From: Bacteroidales bacterium UBA3297
GTDB taxonomy: Bacteria; Bacteroidota; Bacteroidia; Bacteroidales; Paludibacteraceae
Assembly: GCA_002362105.1 (NCBI GenBank)
Contig: DETD01000016.1
Coordinates: 1-64,000, forward strand
Direction of reading: 5' to 3'
Length of the DNA: 64,000 nucleotides
Made by a program: the position numbers and the translations under genes. Below the pieces are notes generated by a model. It was not told the origin of the DNA. It saw only the letters and a program-made list of their open reading frames with translations, and ran no database searches. Shown in pieces: positions 1-8,127 of this stretch. Position 1 is the stretch's first letter; every line of letters starts with the position of its first letter.

Positions 1-21
1 CTACCACTGAGCTAATTCCGC
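1..21 (-). tRNA. 5' end of a tRNA gene, cut by the window edge
   Basis: The reverse complement reads as the first 21 bases of a tRNA: a 7-base acceptor strand GCGGAAT, T8-A9, then the D-arm start GCTCAGTGGTAG. The anticodon lies outside the window, so the identity is not known; GCGGAA acceptor ends are common in tRNA-Gly, which is only a guess. A full promoter lies just upstream at 56-86. Confidence 0.8.
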
Positions 22-55
22 ATTAGTTAACGGGAGTAATTTCCGTTTACAGGTG

Positions 56-86
56 CAAAGTTAGGGCATTTTTTTAATTCTGCAAA
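56..86 (-). promoter_or_regulatory. Bacteroidota-type promoter for the cut tRNA
   Basis: On the minus strand TTTG (83-86) is followed after exactly 19 bases by TAACTTTG (56-63). This matches the Bacteroidota -33/-7 consensus TTTG-N19-TAnnTTTG. Transcription would start near position 49, about 28 bases before the tRNA 5' end. Confidence 0.75.
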
Positions 87-299
87 CTTCACAACTAATT
101 TTTTAGAAAATTATAATGTGTTTTTTCAAAATAATGCCAATTTTCGGTTAGTATAAATAATGGAACGCCATATTGAGTTTTGATGGTCGCAACAGAACAG
201 GCATTAACTTCATTCCGTCCCTAAATTATCTTCTAGTGCCTGAATCTACTTCACCCTGTCATATTTCTTGTTAGCATCGACGTAAATAAGGTACTTTTC

Positions 300-650
300 A
301 ACATTGTGAACAAATCTGTGTTAATAGTGTTGATAACTGTTGAGAACTAACTGAAAAATAAATTTTCATTTTTCAGAGATTTTTTCAATCAATTTTGGCC
401 ATCAACAATCCAAATTTTTTGTGCGTTTTTTTACAAATAATAATCAACCGTTTTTAACCACCTTCACACGTTATTCTACCACCTTTTCACAAAATTGCTT
501 ATATTTGTAAACAAAGTTGATAACTATAACTTCATTACTGAAATACAAGACTTTATATTATTGATAAGTTGTTGATAAATGGTGTATCGATATTTTATAA
601 CTGCTATGCAAGAAAAAAGTGATTTTCTTACTAACACTATCAACAGCGTA
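300..650. other. Candidate oriC: cluster of DnaA-box-like 9-mers in an AT-rich gap
   Basis: The gap 22-705 has no gene. It contains repeated 9-mers close to the DnaA box TTATCCACA or its complement. Three are nearly contiguous: TGTTAATAG at 319, TGTTGATAA at 328 and TGTTGAGAA at 338, with TGTGAACAA at 305 just before them. Others are CCATCAACA at 399, TTTTCACAA at 484, AGTTGATAA at 515, TATTGATAA at 559, TGTTGATAA at 570 and CTATCAACA at 637. No exact TTATCCACA is present. The nearby parS cluster makes an origin plausible, but dnaA is not in view. TATATTTG at 500-507 could instead be a -7 element for nadA. The origin call is inference. Confidence 0.4.
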
Positions 651-705
651 TTATCATCATCATTAGATTTTTTAAAAAAGATAAATAAACAAATAATAAT
701 AAGAA

Positions 706-1662
706 ATGGCTAATACTGATTTTGTGAAAGAAATTGAACGGCTGAAAAAGGAGAAGAACGCCGTTATCATGGCCCATTACTACCAGACGGGCGATATTCA
801 AGATATTGCTGACTATATTGGCGACAGTTTGGCTTTGGCCCAAATGGCACGCAAGACCAATGCTGACATTATTGTGCTTTGTGGCGTTCACTTTATGGGT
901 GAAACTGCTAAGATTCTTTGTCCCGACAAAAAGGTGTTGGTTCCAGACGCTACCGCTGGTTGCTCATTGGCCGATAGTTGTCCGGCCGACGAATTTGAAA
1001 AGTTTATTAAAGCGCATCCTGGTCATAAAGTTATCAGTTATGTGAACACTACTGCCGAGGTAAAGGCTTTGACCGATGTGGTGGTTACTTCGTCTAATGC
1101 CAAGCAGATTGTAGAAAGCTTCCCTGAAGATGAAAAGATCATTTTTGGTCCTGACCATAATCTGGGTAACTATATCAATAGCCTTACTGGCCGTAATATG
1201 GTTCTTTGGAATGGTGCCTGCCATGTGCACGAGAAGTTCTCGGTTGAAGGCATTATTGCACTTAAGCGCGAATATCCTAATGCTAAGGTGCTTGCACACC
1301 CTGAGTGTCCGGCTGTTGTGGTTGCCCTTGCCGACAAGGTAGGTTCTACCGCTGCTTTGTTGAAGTACAGCCTTTCTAGCGACGATAAAGAGTTTATTGT
1401 GGCTACTGAAAGTGGTATTATTCACGAAATGCAGAAAAAGGCTCCTGAAAAGGTGTTTATTCCTGCACCTCCTGAGGTTTCTGAAGGTAAGGTTGGCTGC
1501 GGTTGCAACGACTGTAACTTTATGAAACAGAATACTATTGAAAAGGTTTACCTCGCTTTGCGTGACGAGAAACCTGAAATTATTATCGATAAGGAGTTGA
1601 GCGAGAAGGCTGTAAAGTCTATCGACCGTATGCTTGAAATATCTGAAAAGCTTGGTTTATAA
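706..1662 (+). CDS. nadA: Quinolinate synthase
   Basis: The product condenses iminoaspartate with dihydroxyacetone phosphate to quinolinate in de novo NAD synthesis, using a cytoplasmic 4Fe-4S enzyme. The 318 residues are the normal size for the short NadA type. Visible family motifs are AHYYQ near residue 23, HFMGETAKIL near 62, TAGCSLADSC near 83-92, GACHVHEKF in the middle, and GCGCNDC near residue 265; cysteines in these segments supply the cluster ligands. The ATG follows an AT-rich leader without a clear Shine-Dalgarno sequence, as usual in this phylum. The stop codon overlaps the next start (TAATG), so it is co-transcribed with the pyrophosphohydrolase. No nadB or nadC is in the window. 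Confidence 0.96.
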   Translation: MANTDFVKEIERLKKEKNAVIMAHYYQTGDIQDIADYIGDSLALAQMARKTNADIIVLCGVHFMGETAKILCPDKKVLVPDATAGCSLADSCPADEFEKFIKAHPGHKVISYVNTTAEVKALTDVVVTSSNAKQIVESFPEDEKIIFGPDHNLGNYINSLTGRNMVLWNGACHVHEKFSVEGIIALKREYPNAKVLAHPECPAVVVALADKVGSTAALLKYSLSSDDKEFIVATESGIIHEMQKKAPEKVFIPAPPEVSEGKVGCGCNDCNFMKQNTIEKVYLALRDEKPEIIIDKELSEKAVKSIDRMLEISEKLGL

Positions 1663-2021
1663 TGACACCCGACGATTTGGAACACCAGCAACTGACTGTT
1701 GATAAACTACAACAGTTGGTTGATAACTGGATTAAGACGTATGGTGTGCGTTATTTTAACGAGCTTACCAACATGTGTTGTCTGACTGAAGAGGTGGGTG
1801 AACTGGCCCGCGTTATTGCACGCAAATATGGTGAGCAGTCTTCGAAAGATACAGATTTACAGTATAAACTGGAAGACGAGTTGGCCGATGTGCTGTGGGT
1901 ATTGGTTTGTTTGGCGAACCAGACAGGGGTTAACCTTACCGATGCGTTTAAGCGCAACCTCGACAAAAAGACACAACGCGATAACGAGCGTCATAAAAAT
2001 AACAACAAATTGAAAGGTTAG
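1662..2021 (+). CDS. MazG-like nucleotide pyrophosphohydrolase
   Basis: This 119-residue all-alpha protein belongs to the MazG/dUTPase-2 superfamily, which hydrolyses NTPs or damaged dNTPs to the monophosphate and PPi. The metal-binding pattern is visible: LTEEVGELA near residues 41-49 (the ExxE pair) and LEDELADVLW near 69-78 (the ExxxD pair). Its start overlaps the nadA stop by one base, and deoC follows 37 bases later. Linkage to deoC fits nucleotide-pool cleaning. The exact substrate cannot be read from sequence. Confidence 0.85.
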   Translation: MTPDDLEHQQLTVDKLQQLVDNWIKTYGVRYFNELTNMCCLTEEVGELARVIARKYGEQSSKDTDLQYKLEDELADVLWVLVCLANQTGVNLTDAFKRNLDKKTQRDNERHKNNNKLKG

Positions 2022-2058
2022 TTTAAAAATAACTTTATTATTTAAATATCAATTATTT

Positions 2059-2937
2059 ATGGACAGATTATCGGCTGTATTGCAGAAATACGACTATTCT
2101 CTAAAATTAGAGGATATTACCAAGCGTGTTGAAAACATCATCGACAAACACTTGGCTGAAAATTTGCAGAAATCGGTTTATGCGCAGCTTATTGGTCATG
2201 TTGACCTTACTTCGCTTAAAACCGATGATACTGACGAAAGTATTTCCGCTCTGGTTGAGAAGGTAAACGCCTTCGACGATAAGTTCGAGATTATTCCGCA
2301 CCCTGCCGCTATTTGCGTTTATCCAGCTTTTGTTGGTTTGGTTAAAAGTACACTTACCGAAGATGTTGAAATAGTAGCTGTTGCGGGCGGATTTCCGCAT
2401 TCTCAGACGATGATTGAGGTGAAAGTGGCTGAAACTTCGCTTTGTGTTGCTGAAGGTGCTACCGAAATTGATGTGGTTATTCCTGTTGGCAAGGTGATGC
2501 AGCGCCAGTTCGAGGATGTTTTAAACGAACTGACCGAGATTAAGGCAGCTTGTCATGGTGCACGTTTAAAGGTTATTCTTGAAACCAGCCTTATCCGTGA
2601 TCCAGAACTCATTAAAGAGGCTGCTGTAGTGGCTATGGTAGCTGGTGCCGACTTTATAAAGACGTCGACGGGTAAGGATAGTCAATGTGCATCGTTAGAG
2701 GCCGTTTACACGATGTGTGAGGCCATTGCAGAGTTTAATAAGCTAAATAATACCAAAGTGGGCTTAAAAGTCGCTGGTGGCGTTTCTACGACTTCCGATG
2801 CTGTTAAATACTATACGCTGGTGAAGGAAATGCTGGGTGAAGAGTGGCTGACTCCCGATTTGTTCCGCATTGGTGCAAGCCGTCTTGTTAATAACTTGTT
2901 GACTTCTGTTTCTGAAAGCGATGTGAAGTACTTTTAA
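2059..2937 (+). CDS. deoC: Deoxyribose-phosphate aldolase
   Basis: The enzyme cleaves 2-deoxyribose 5-phosphate to glyceraldehyde 3-phosphate and acetaldehyde in deoxynucleoside salvage. The 292-residue protein has the class I aldolase features of DeoC: EIDVVIPVGK near residue 136, KVILETSLI near 171, the Schiff-base lysine in FIKTSTGKD near 200, and GLKVAGGVST near 236. It is longer than the 220-260 residues of many DeoC proteins because of an N-terminal helical extension, as in the E. coli-like long form. It is the last gene of the nadA unit, and a strong bidirectional terminator follows. Confidence 0.95.
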   Translation: MDRLSAVLQKYDYSLKLEDITKRVENIIDKHLAENLQKSVYAQLIGHVDLTSLKTDDTDESISALVEKVNAFDDKFEIIPHPAAICVYPAFVGLVKSTLTEDVEIVAVAGGFPHSQTMIEVKVAETSLCVAEGATEIDVVIPVGKVMQRQFEDVLNELTEIKAACHGARLKVILETSLIRDPELIKEAAVVAMVAGADFIKTSTGKDSQCASLEAVYTMCEAIAEFNKLNNTKVGLKVAGGVSTTSDAVKYYTLVKEMLGEEWLTPDLFRIGASRLVNNLLTSVSESDVKYF

Positions 2938-2964
2938 ACAGTTTTTCAACAATCTTGTGATACT

Positions 2965-2997
2965 AAAAACGGACACTCAAAAAAGTGTCCGTTTTTT
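2965..2997. terminator. Bidirectional Rho-independent terminator
   Basis: A perfect 13-base stem (2965-2977 with 2984-2996) encloses the loop CAAAAA and is flanked by A and T runs on both sides. It sits between the convergent genes deoC and the prenyl synthase and can end both transcripts. Confidence 0.9.
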
Positions 2998-3018
2998 ATT
3001 ATATGCTTGTTTATAAGC

Positions 3019-3996
3019 TTAGTTATTTCTCTTAATAGAGTAGTCGAGCAGGTTCTGAAGTGCTTCTTTTGCCTCGTTGTCTTCGAAGTTGGCCAGAATG
3101 CTTTCTGCCTCTTTTTTGAAATCGATAATCCGCTTTTCGGCATATTCGATGCCTTTTTTACTGATAACGAAATCAACAATCTTTTTAACATTTTCGTCGG
3201 TGAAGTCCTTACGCAGGTAAGTATCCTTTATTTCCTTCTGTTCTGTTTCACTTGCATGTGTGTAGGCATAGATGAGTGGCAGTGTGAACTTACCCTCACG
3301 GATGTCGTTACCAACAGGTTTTCCTATTTTTGAAGCTGTAGAAATAAAGTCGAATATATCGTCACGTATCTGGAAAATGATACCATATTTTTCACCAAAT
3401 TCGTCTAACAGTTGCAGTTTTTTATCGTCTGCTTCCACGCTAAGTCCGCCACAACGCATACAAGCCGCAAACAGTCTCGCTGTCTTTTTTCTGATAACCT
3501 CAATATAGCGTTTTTCATCGGTTGAGAGAGTTTGTGCATTCTTTATCTGCATTAACTCACCTTCCGATAGTTCTTTACCTAAGCATGTGATAATCTTGAT
3601 GATTTCTATGTTGTTTGGAATGGTGGCGATGTTCAGCGCTTGTGAAAGAAGGTAGTCTCCTGTTAAAATTGATATCCGGTTGTCGAAAATTGAATGAACT
3701 GACGCTTTTCCTCGTCTTAATTCACTGTTATCAACAACATCGTCGTGAACAAGGCTGGCAGTGTGTAAAAGTTCGAGTGCAACGGCTGCGTGCAGGGTGC
3801 TTTGATTGATCGGGTTGCAAAGTTTGGCTGCCAATATGGTCATTGTTGGCCTGATTTGCTTGCCTTTCATGCCCTTTACATGTTGGTTTACAAGCTTTAA
3901 AATTTCATTGTCGCTTTCCAGAGCTTTGTCAAACTCTTGGTTAAACAACTCCATTTCTTTTTCTATATTTTTCTTTATGTCGTCGATGGATATCAT
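3019..3996 (-). CDS. Long-chain all-trans polyprenyl diphosphate synthase
   Basis: This 325-residue isoprenyl synthase elongates allylic diphosphates with isopentenyl diphosphate. The first Asp-rich motif is HDDVVD near residue 88 and the second is RDDIFDF near 213, with GKQIRP near the N-terminus. The residue five before the first Asp is Ala, in HTASLVHDD, rather than an aromatic residue. By the known chain-length rule this points to a long product, so a role in the menaquinone side chain (IspB-like) is inferred. A second, short-chain-type synthase is fused to TrmB at 58370-60130. A -7-like TAATTTTG lies at 4016-4023 on the same strand. Confidence 0.9.
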   Translation of the reverse strand: MISIDDIKKNIEKEMELFNQEFDKALESDNEILKLVNQHVKGMKGKQIRPTMTILAAKLCNPINQSTLHAAVALELLHTASLVHDDVVDNSELRRGKASVHSIFDNRISILTGDYLLSQALNIATIPNNIEIIKIITCLGKELSEGELMQIKNAQTLSTDEKRYIEVIRKKTARLFAACMRCGGLSVEADDKKLQLLDEFGEKYGIIFQIRDDIFDFISTASKIGKPVGNDIREGKFTLPLIYAYTHASETEQKEIKDTYLRKDFTDENVKKIVDFVISKKGIEYAEKRIIDFKKEAESILANFEDNEAKEALQNLLDYSIKRNN

Positions 3997-4105
3997 CTCT
4001 ATCTTCTTATTATTACAAAATTAAGAAAATTTATTCATTTACTTGTTTTGTTTCTAGTTTAAACGGAAATATGTATTTAAAAACGTATGTTTTCTATCTT
4101 TATTT

Positions 4106-4113
4106 TACCTTTG
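4106..4113 (+). promoter_or_regulatory. Possible -7 promoter element of polA
   Basis: TACCTTTG fits the Bacteroidota -7 consensus TAnnTTTG and lies 50 bases before the polA start. No good -33 element stands at the expected 19-base distance, so the call is tentative. Confidence 0.4.
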
Positions 4114-4163
4114 TAGTAGGGTAGTCGTTTTTTATAAAGTGGCTTTCCTCTTAATTCATCTTT

Positions 4164-6959
4164 ATGGAAAAGAAACTATTTTTAATTGATGCTTATTCAC
4201 AGATTTACAGGCAGTATTTTGCTTTTATGAAGAATCCGCTTGTAAATTCTAAAGGTTTTAACACCTCTCCCGTTTTTGGTTTCTTCAGAACTATTGACGA
4301 CATAATTGAAACGGAAAAACCTACACATATTGCTGTTGCTTTCGATGGTAATGTAAGACCATTCCGTTTTAAGATTTATGATCAGTACAAGGCGCAGCGT
4401 GAGAAGACTCCAGAAGATATTGTTGCTGCTATTCCTGTTATCAAGCAGATTCTTAATGCTTACAATATACCTATTGTTGAGGTCAATGAATCGCCTTATG
4501 ATACTGATGATCAGCATTATTCGTATGAGGCCGACGATATTATAGGTACTATGGCCAAACAGGCCGAGGCCAAAGGTTTCCAGGTATTTATGCTTACTCC
4601 CGATAAAGATTATGCTCAATTGGTTAGTGAAAATATCTTTATGTACCGTCCGCTTCAAAAAGGAGGTTATGAGGTTTTGGGCATCAACGATGTGAATGAG
4701 AAATACTCAATCAGTTCTCCCAAGCAGATGATTGACTATCTTGCATTGGTTGGCGATACTTCCGATAATATTCCCGGATGTCTGGGTGTCGGCGATAAAA
4801 CTGCTGCTAAACTTTTACAAGAGTATGGAGATATTGAGAATGTAATTTCTAATGTTGAAAACTTAAAAGGTGCCTTACAGACAAAAGTGAAAAACGCTGT
4901 CGATAATATTCGATTGTCGTATACCCTTGCTGAAATTTGTTTGGAGGTGCCAATTTCTTTCGACGAAGAAAAATTTAAAGTTCAGCCTGAGAACAAATCC
5001 GAGTTGGTTAAACTTTTTCAAGAGTATGAGTTGAAGAAGTTGATGGAAAAACATTTTCCGACTAATGTAAAAAAATCTTCGGGTTATCAACCTTCTCTGT
5101 TTGATGTATTGCCCGATAATGAGTCAGATTTTGAATTTCATTCAAATCTCAGCGACTTAAAATCGACTCCACATACTTATAAACTTATTGAAAATAAGGA
5201 AGAAATAGACGATTTAGTGGCTAAAATTTCTGCCACAGATTTATTCTGTTTTGACACTGAAACTACCTCTATTGATACTTTTTCGGCCGATTTGGTCGGA
5301 ATGTCGTTCTCTTGGAAGGAAGGTGAGTCTTATTTTGTACTTTTACCTGAAAACAAAACCGAAGCGCAAAATATTGTCGACAAATTCAAAAATGTTTTTG
5401 CGAATGAAAATATTTCTAAAGTAGGTCAAAATATGAAGTTCGACATTATGATGCTTTCTCATTATGGTGTTGATGTGAAAGGACCGCTTTACGATACAAT
5501 GATTGCGCATTACCTGTTGCAACCCGAAGCCAAGCATAATATGGATATTCTTGCCGAGCATTATTTGGGTTACAAAACGGTTACGTATGAAGAAATGGCT
5601 AGGGGTGACAATGGTAAGCTGAAATCACTGCGCCAGGTCGACAAGTCTATCTTGTCTGACTATGCTGCTGAAGATGCTGACATTACACTTAAGTTATGGA
5701 ACAAGTTAAAACCTTTGCTTGAAAAGGAACAGTTGCTCGATTTGTTCAACAATGTTGAAATGCCACTGATGCAGGTTCTTGTAAGAATGGAGTTGGCTGG
5801 TGTTCGTGTCGATGTTTCCAAACTTAAGGAGTTATCTGTTTCTATGAATGAACAAATGAAACAGATTGAACAAGATGTTTTTAAGGAAGCAGGATATGAA
5901 TTCAATATATCTTCTCCACGTCAGGTTGGCGAGTTGATTTACGATAAGTTAAAACTTGACGATAAACCTAAGAAAACAAAAACTGGCCAGTATTCTACAA
6001 CTGAAGAAGTTTTGGTTTCTTTTAAAGGTAAGAGTCCTGTTATTGACAAGATTCTCGATTATCGTGCCTATAAGAAACTTATATCTACCTACATCGATGC
6101 TTTGCCAAAAATGGTAAATGCTGAAACAGGTAATATTCACTGTTCTTATAATCAAACTGTAACTGCTACCGGTCGTTTGAGTTCAAGTGATCCTAATTTA
6201 CAGAACATACCTGTCCGCGATGAATTGGGTCGTGAAATAAGAAAGACCTTTATTCCTGAGGAGGGATGTATTTTTGTGTCGGCCGACTATTCACAAATTG
6301 AGCTCCGTGTTCTGGCACATCTTAGTCAGGATCCTTCTTTGGTTGAGGCCTTCAATAATCATTTGGATGTTCATGCCGATACTGCATCGAAAATATATGG
6401 AGTTCCATTGTCGGAAGTTACCAAAGATATGCGAAGAAAGGCGAAAACAGCAAATTTCGGTATCATTTATGGTATCTCGGCATTTGGTTTGTCTCAACGC
6501 CTTTCTATTCCGCGCGACGAAGCCAAACAGTTAATTGACGGTTATTTTGAACAATATCCGAAAGTGAAGGAGTTCATTGACTCTTCAATTCAGTTTACCA
6601 GAGAAAATGGTTATGCTAAAACTATGTTGAACAGAAAAAGGTATATTCCTGAAATTAGTTCTTCTAATGGTAACATTCGTGGTTTTGGTGAGCGAAATGC
6701 GGTGAATGCACCTATTCAGGGTACAGCTGCCGACATTATAAAAATAGCAATGATCAATATTATGCGTGAATTTGATAAGCAGAATATCCGTTCAAAAATG
6801 ACGATGCAGGTCCACGACGAATTGAACTTTTCTGTTTATCCGGAAGAGTTGGAAACTGTAAAAAAGATTATTGTTGAGCAAATGGAGGGAGCTATGCACT
6901 TGCTTGTTCCGCTTGAAGTTGACTGTGGAGTAGGAGACGATTGGCTTATTGCTCATTAA
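4164..6959 (+). CDS. polA: DNA polymerase I
   Basis: This full-length 931-residue family A polymerase acts in Okazaki-fragment maturation and repair. Domains in order are the 5' nuclease (about 1-290, with AFDG, EADDIIGT, TPDKDYAQLV and GDTSDNIPG), the 3'-5' exonuclease (about 330-510) and the polymerase (about 540-931). The exonuclease acidic residues are intact: DTETT near residue 364 and DYAAEDADIT near 499, so proofreading is probably active, unlike in several Gram-positive PolA proteins. Polymerase motif A is DYSQIELR near 707, motif B is RRKAKTANFGIIYG near 757, and motif C is VHDE near 884. It is monocistronic, with terminators on both sides. Confidence 0.98.
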   Translation: MEKKLFLIDAYSQIYRQYFAFMKNPLVNSKGFNTSPVFGFFRTIDDIIETEKPTHIAVAFDGNVRPFRFKIYDQYKAQREKTPEDIVAAIPVIKQILNAYNIPIVEVNESPYDTDDQHYSYEADDIIGTMAKQAEAKGFQVFMLTPDKDYAQLVSENIFMYRPLQKGGYEVLGINDVNEKYSISSPKQMIDYLALVGDTSDNIPGCLGVGDKTAAKLLQEYGDIENVISNVENLKGALQTKVKNAVDNIRLSYTLAEICLEVPISFDEEKFKVQPENKSELVKLFQEYELKKLMEKHFPTNVKKSSGYQPSLFDVLPDNESDFEFHSNLSDLKSTPHTYKLIENKEEIDDLVAKISATDLFCFDTETTSIDTFSADLVGMSFSWKEGESYFVLLPENKTEAQNIVDKFKNVFANENISKVGQNMKFDIMMLSHYGVDVKGPLYDTMIAHYLLQPEAKHNMDILAEHYLGYKTVTYEEMARGDNGKLKSLRQVDKSILSDYAAEDADITLKLWNKLKPLLEKEQLLDLFNNVEMPLMQVLVRMELAGVRVDVSKLKELSVSMNEQMKQIEQDVFKEAGYEFNISSPRQVGELIYDKLKLDDKPKKTKTGQYSTTEEVLVSFKGKSPVIDKILDYRAYKKLISTYIDALPKMVNAETGNIHCSYNQTVTATGRLSSSDPNLQNIPVRDELGREIRKTFIPEEGCIFVSADYSQIELRVLAHLSQDPSLVEAFNNHLDVHADTASKIYGVPLSEVTKDMRRKAKTANFGIIYGISAFGLSQRLSIPRDEAKQLIDGYFEQYPKVKEFIDSSIQFTRENGYAKTMLNRKRYIPEISSSNGNIRGFGERNAVNAPIQGTAADIIKIAMINIMREFDKQNIRSKMTMQVHDELNFSVYPEELETVKKIIVEQMEGAMHLLVPLEVDCGVGDDWLIAH

Positions 6960-6962
6960 AAT

Positions 6963-6996
6963 AAAAAAAGGAGGTTTTCAAAACCTCCTTTTTTTA
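6963..6996. terminator. Bidirectional terminator between polA and dusB
   Basis: A stem of about 15 bases (6963-6978 with 6980-6995) with a very short loop has an A run on the left and a T run on the right. It lies between convergent polA and dusB. Confidence 0.9.
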
Positions 6997-7002
6997 TGGA
7001 TT

Positions 7003-8016
7003 TTAGTCGAAAGTTGAAAACAGTGTTTCACGTGAAACATCGAAGTTTTTGGAAATACTGTCCATTATATCGAATAATTCTTGTTTTGTGTTTGCTTTCA
7101 GCATCGCAATTCTAGTTGACTTGAAGTTGTCGATTCCTTTGAAGAGTGGCGATGTTGCGATGTGTCGTCGGGTATGTACAATTCCCCGCTGTTCACCCAG
7201 CATTTCAATATTATTTTCGGCTTGTTCTTTCAGTATGTTCAAATAGAAGTCAAAATCTTTTTTTTCTGCCTTTTCACCGGTTTCCAAATAATGCTTTATC
7301 TCTTCAAAAATCCATGGTCTGCCTATACTTCCACGGCCAATCATAATGGCGTCTACACCATACTTGTCGAAGCATTCTTTTGCACGTTCTGGTGTGGTGA
7401 CGTCGCCATTTCCGATGATTGGAATTTTAATTCTCGGATTCTTTTTTACTTCACCAATCAGTGTCCAGTCTGCTTGTCCGGTATACATTTGTGCCCTTGT
7501 TCTACCGTGTATGGTCAGGGCTTGTGCGCCACAGTCTTGAATTTGCTCGGCCAAATCGGGCATTACAATGCTGTTATCATCCCAGCCAAGACGTGTCTTT
7601 ACGGTAACTGGTGTTTTCACCGCAGAAACTACAGCCTTTATTATTTCCATCATTTTGGGTATTTCTTTCAATAATCCGGCACCACCGCCTTTACCTGCTA
7701 CTTTTTTAACCGGACAACCGAAGTTTAAGTCTATAATGTCAGGATGTGCGCTTTCTGCCTTTATTGCTGCTTCTCTAATAGGTTCTGGGTCTCTTCCATA
7801 GAGTTGGATGCCTACTGGTCTTTCGAAATCTGATATTTTCAATTTATTTTCGCTGTTAGGCACATTTCTGATTAAAGCATCGGCCGAAATGAATTCAGTA
7901 TACATCATATCGGCTCCAAAACGCTTGCATAATATACGAAAAGCAGGGTCTGTAACATCTTCCATTGGAGCTAAAAACAATGGTTTTTCTCCAAAATCTA
8001 AGGTGCCTATCTTCAT
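7003..8016 (-). CDS. dusB: tRNA-dihydrouridine synthase
   Basis: This 337-residue FMN-dependent TIM-barrel enzyme reduces uridine to dihydrouridine in tRNA D-loops. Visible motifs are APMEDVTDPAFR at the N-terminus, DLNFGCPVKKV near residues 96-106 with the catalytic Cys, VTVKTRLGW near 136, TIHGRTRAQMYTG near 167, and GNGDV with GRGSIGRPW for FMN phosphate binding. I chose dusB from overall resemblance, but another Dus branch is possible. The last codons contain parS site 1 (7024-7039), so centromere DNA lies inside the reading frame. A promoter lies at 8037-8068. Confidence 0.92.
   Translation of the reverse strand: MKIGTLDFGEKPLFLAPMEDVTDPAFRILCKRFGADMMYTEFISADALIRNVPNSENKLKISDFERPVGIQLYGRDPEPIREAAIKAESAHPDIIDLNFGCPVKKVAGKGGGAGLLKEIPKMMEIIKAVVSAVKTPVTVKTRLGWDDNSIVMPDLAEQIQDCGAQALTIHGRTRAQMYTGQADWTLIGEVKKNPRIKIPIIGNGDVTTPERAKECFDKYGVDAIMIGRGSIGRPWIFEEIKHYLETGEKAEKKDFDFYLNILKEQAENNIEMLGEQRGIVHTRRHIATSPLFKGIDNFKSTRIAMLKANTKQELFDIMDSISKNFDVSRETLFSTFD
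7024..7039. other. parS site 1 (in dusB)
   Basis: The 16-mer TGTTTCACGTGAAACA is a perfect palindrome and matches the widely conserved chromosomal ParB-binding site. It lies in the C-terminal codons of dusB. Confidence 0.88.
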
Positions 8017-8036
8017 TTGTTGGGTAATTTGTTATG

Positions 8037-8068
8037 CAAAATTACTTGTTCTATTCCAACCCGCCAAA
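8037..8068 (-). promoter_or_regulatory. Promoter of dusB
   Basis: On the minus strand TTTG (8065-8068) is followed after 20 bases by TAATTTTG (8037-8044). It fits the Bacteroidota consensus and lies about 20 bases before the dusB start. Confidence 0.7.
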
Positions 8069-8098
8069 CTTTGTGTTTTCCAATCCGCTCTAAATTTG

Positions 8099-8106
8099 TA
8101 ACTTTG
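8099..8106 (+). promoter_or_regulatory. -7 element for the U32 peptidase-family gene
   Basis: TAACTTTG matches TAnnTTTG. At the 19-base distance upstream stands TTTT, a three of four match to TTTG. The start codon is 22 bases downstream. Confidence 0.55.
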
Positions 8107-8127
8107 CCGAAATTTAAATGATAGAAT

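Noticed and set aside
640..891. Short minus-strand ORF of 83 residues overlapping nadA
   Set aside because: It lies opposite the nadA start and its leader, with a Leu/Phe/Ile-rich product of no family and no ribosome site.
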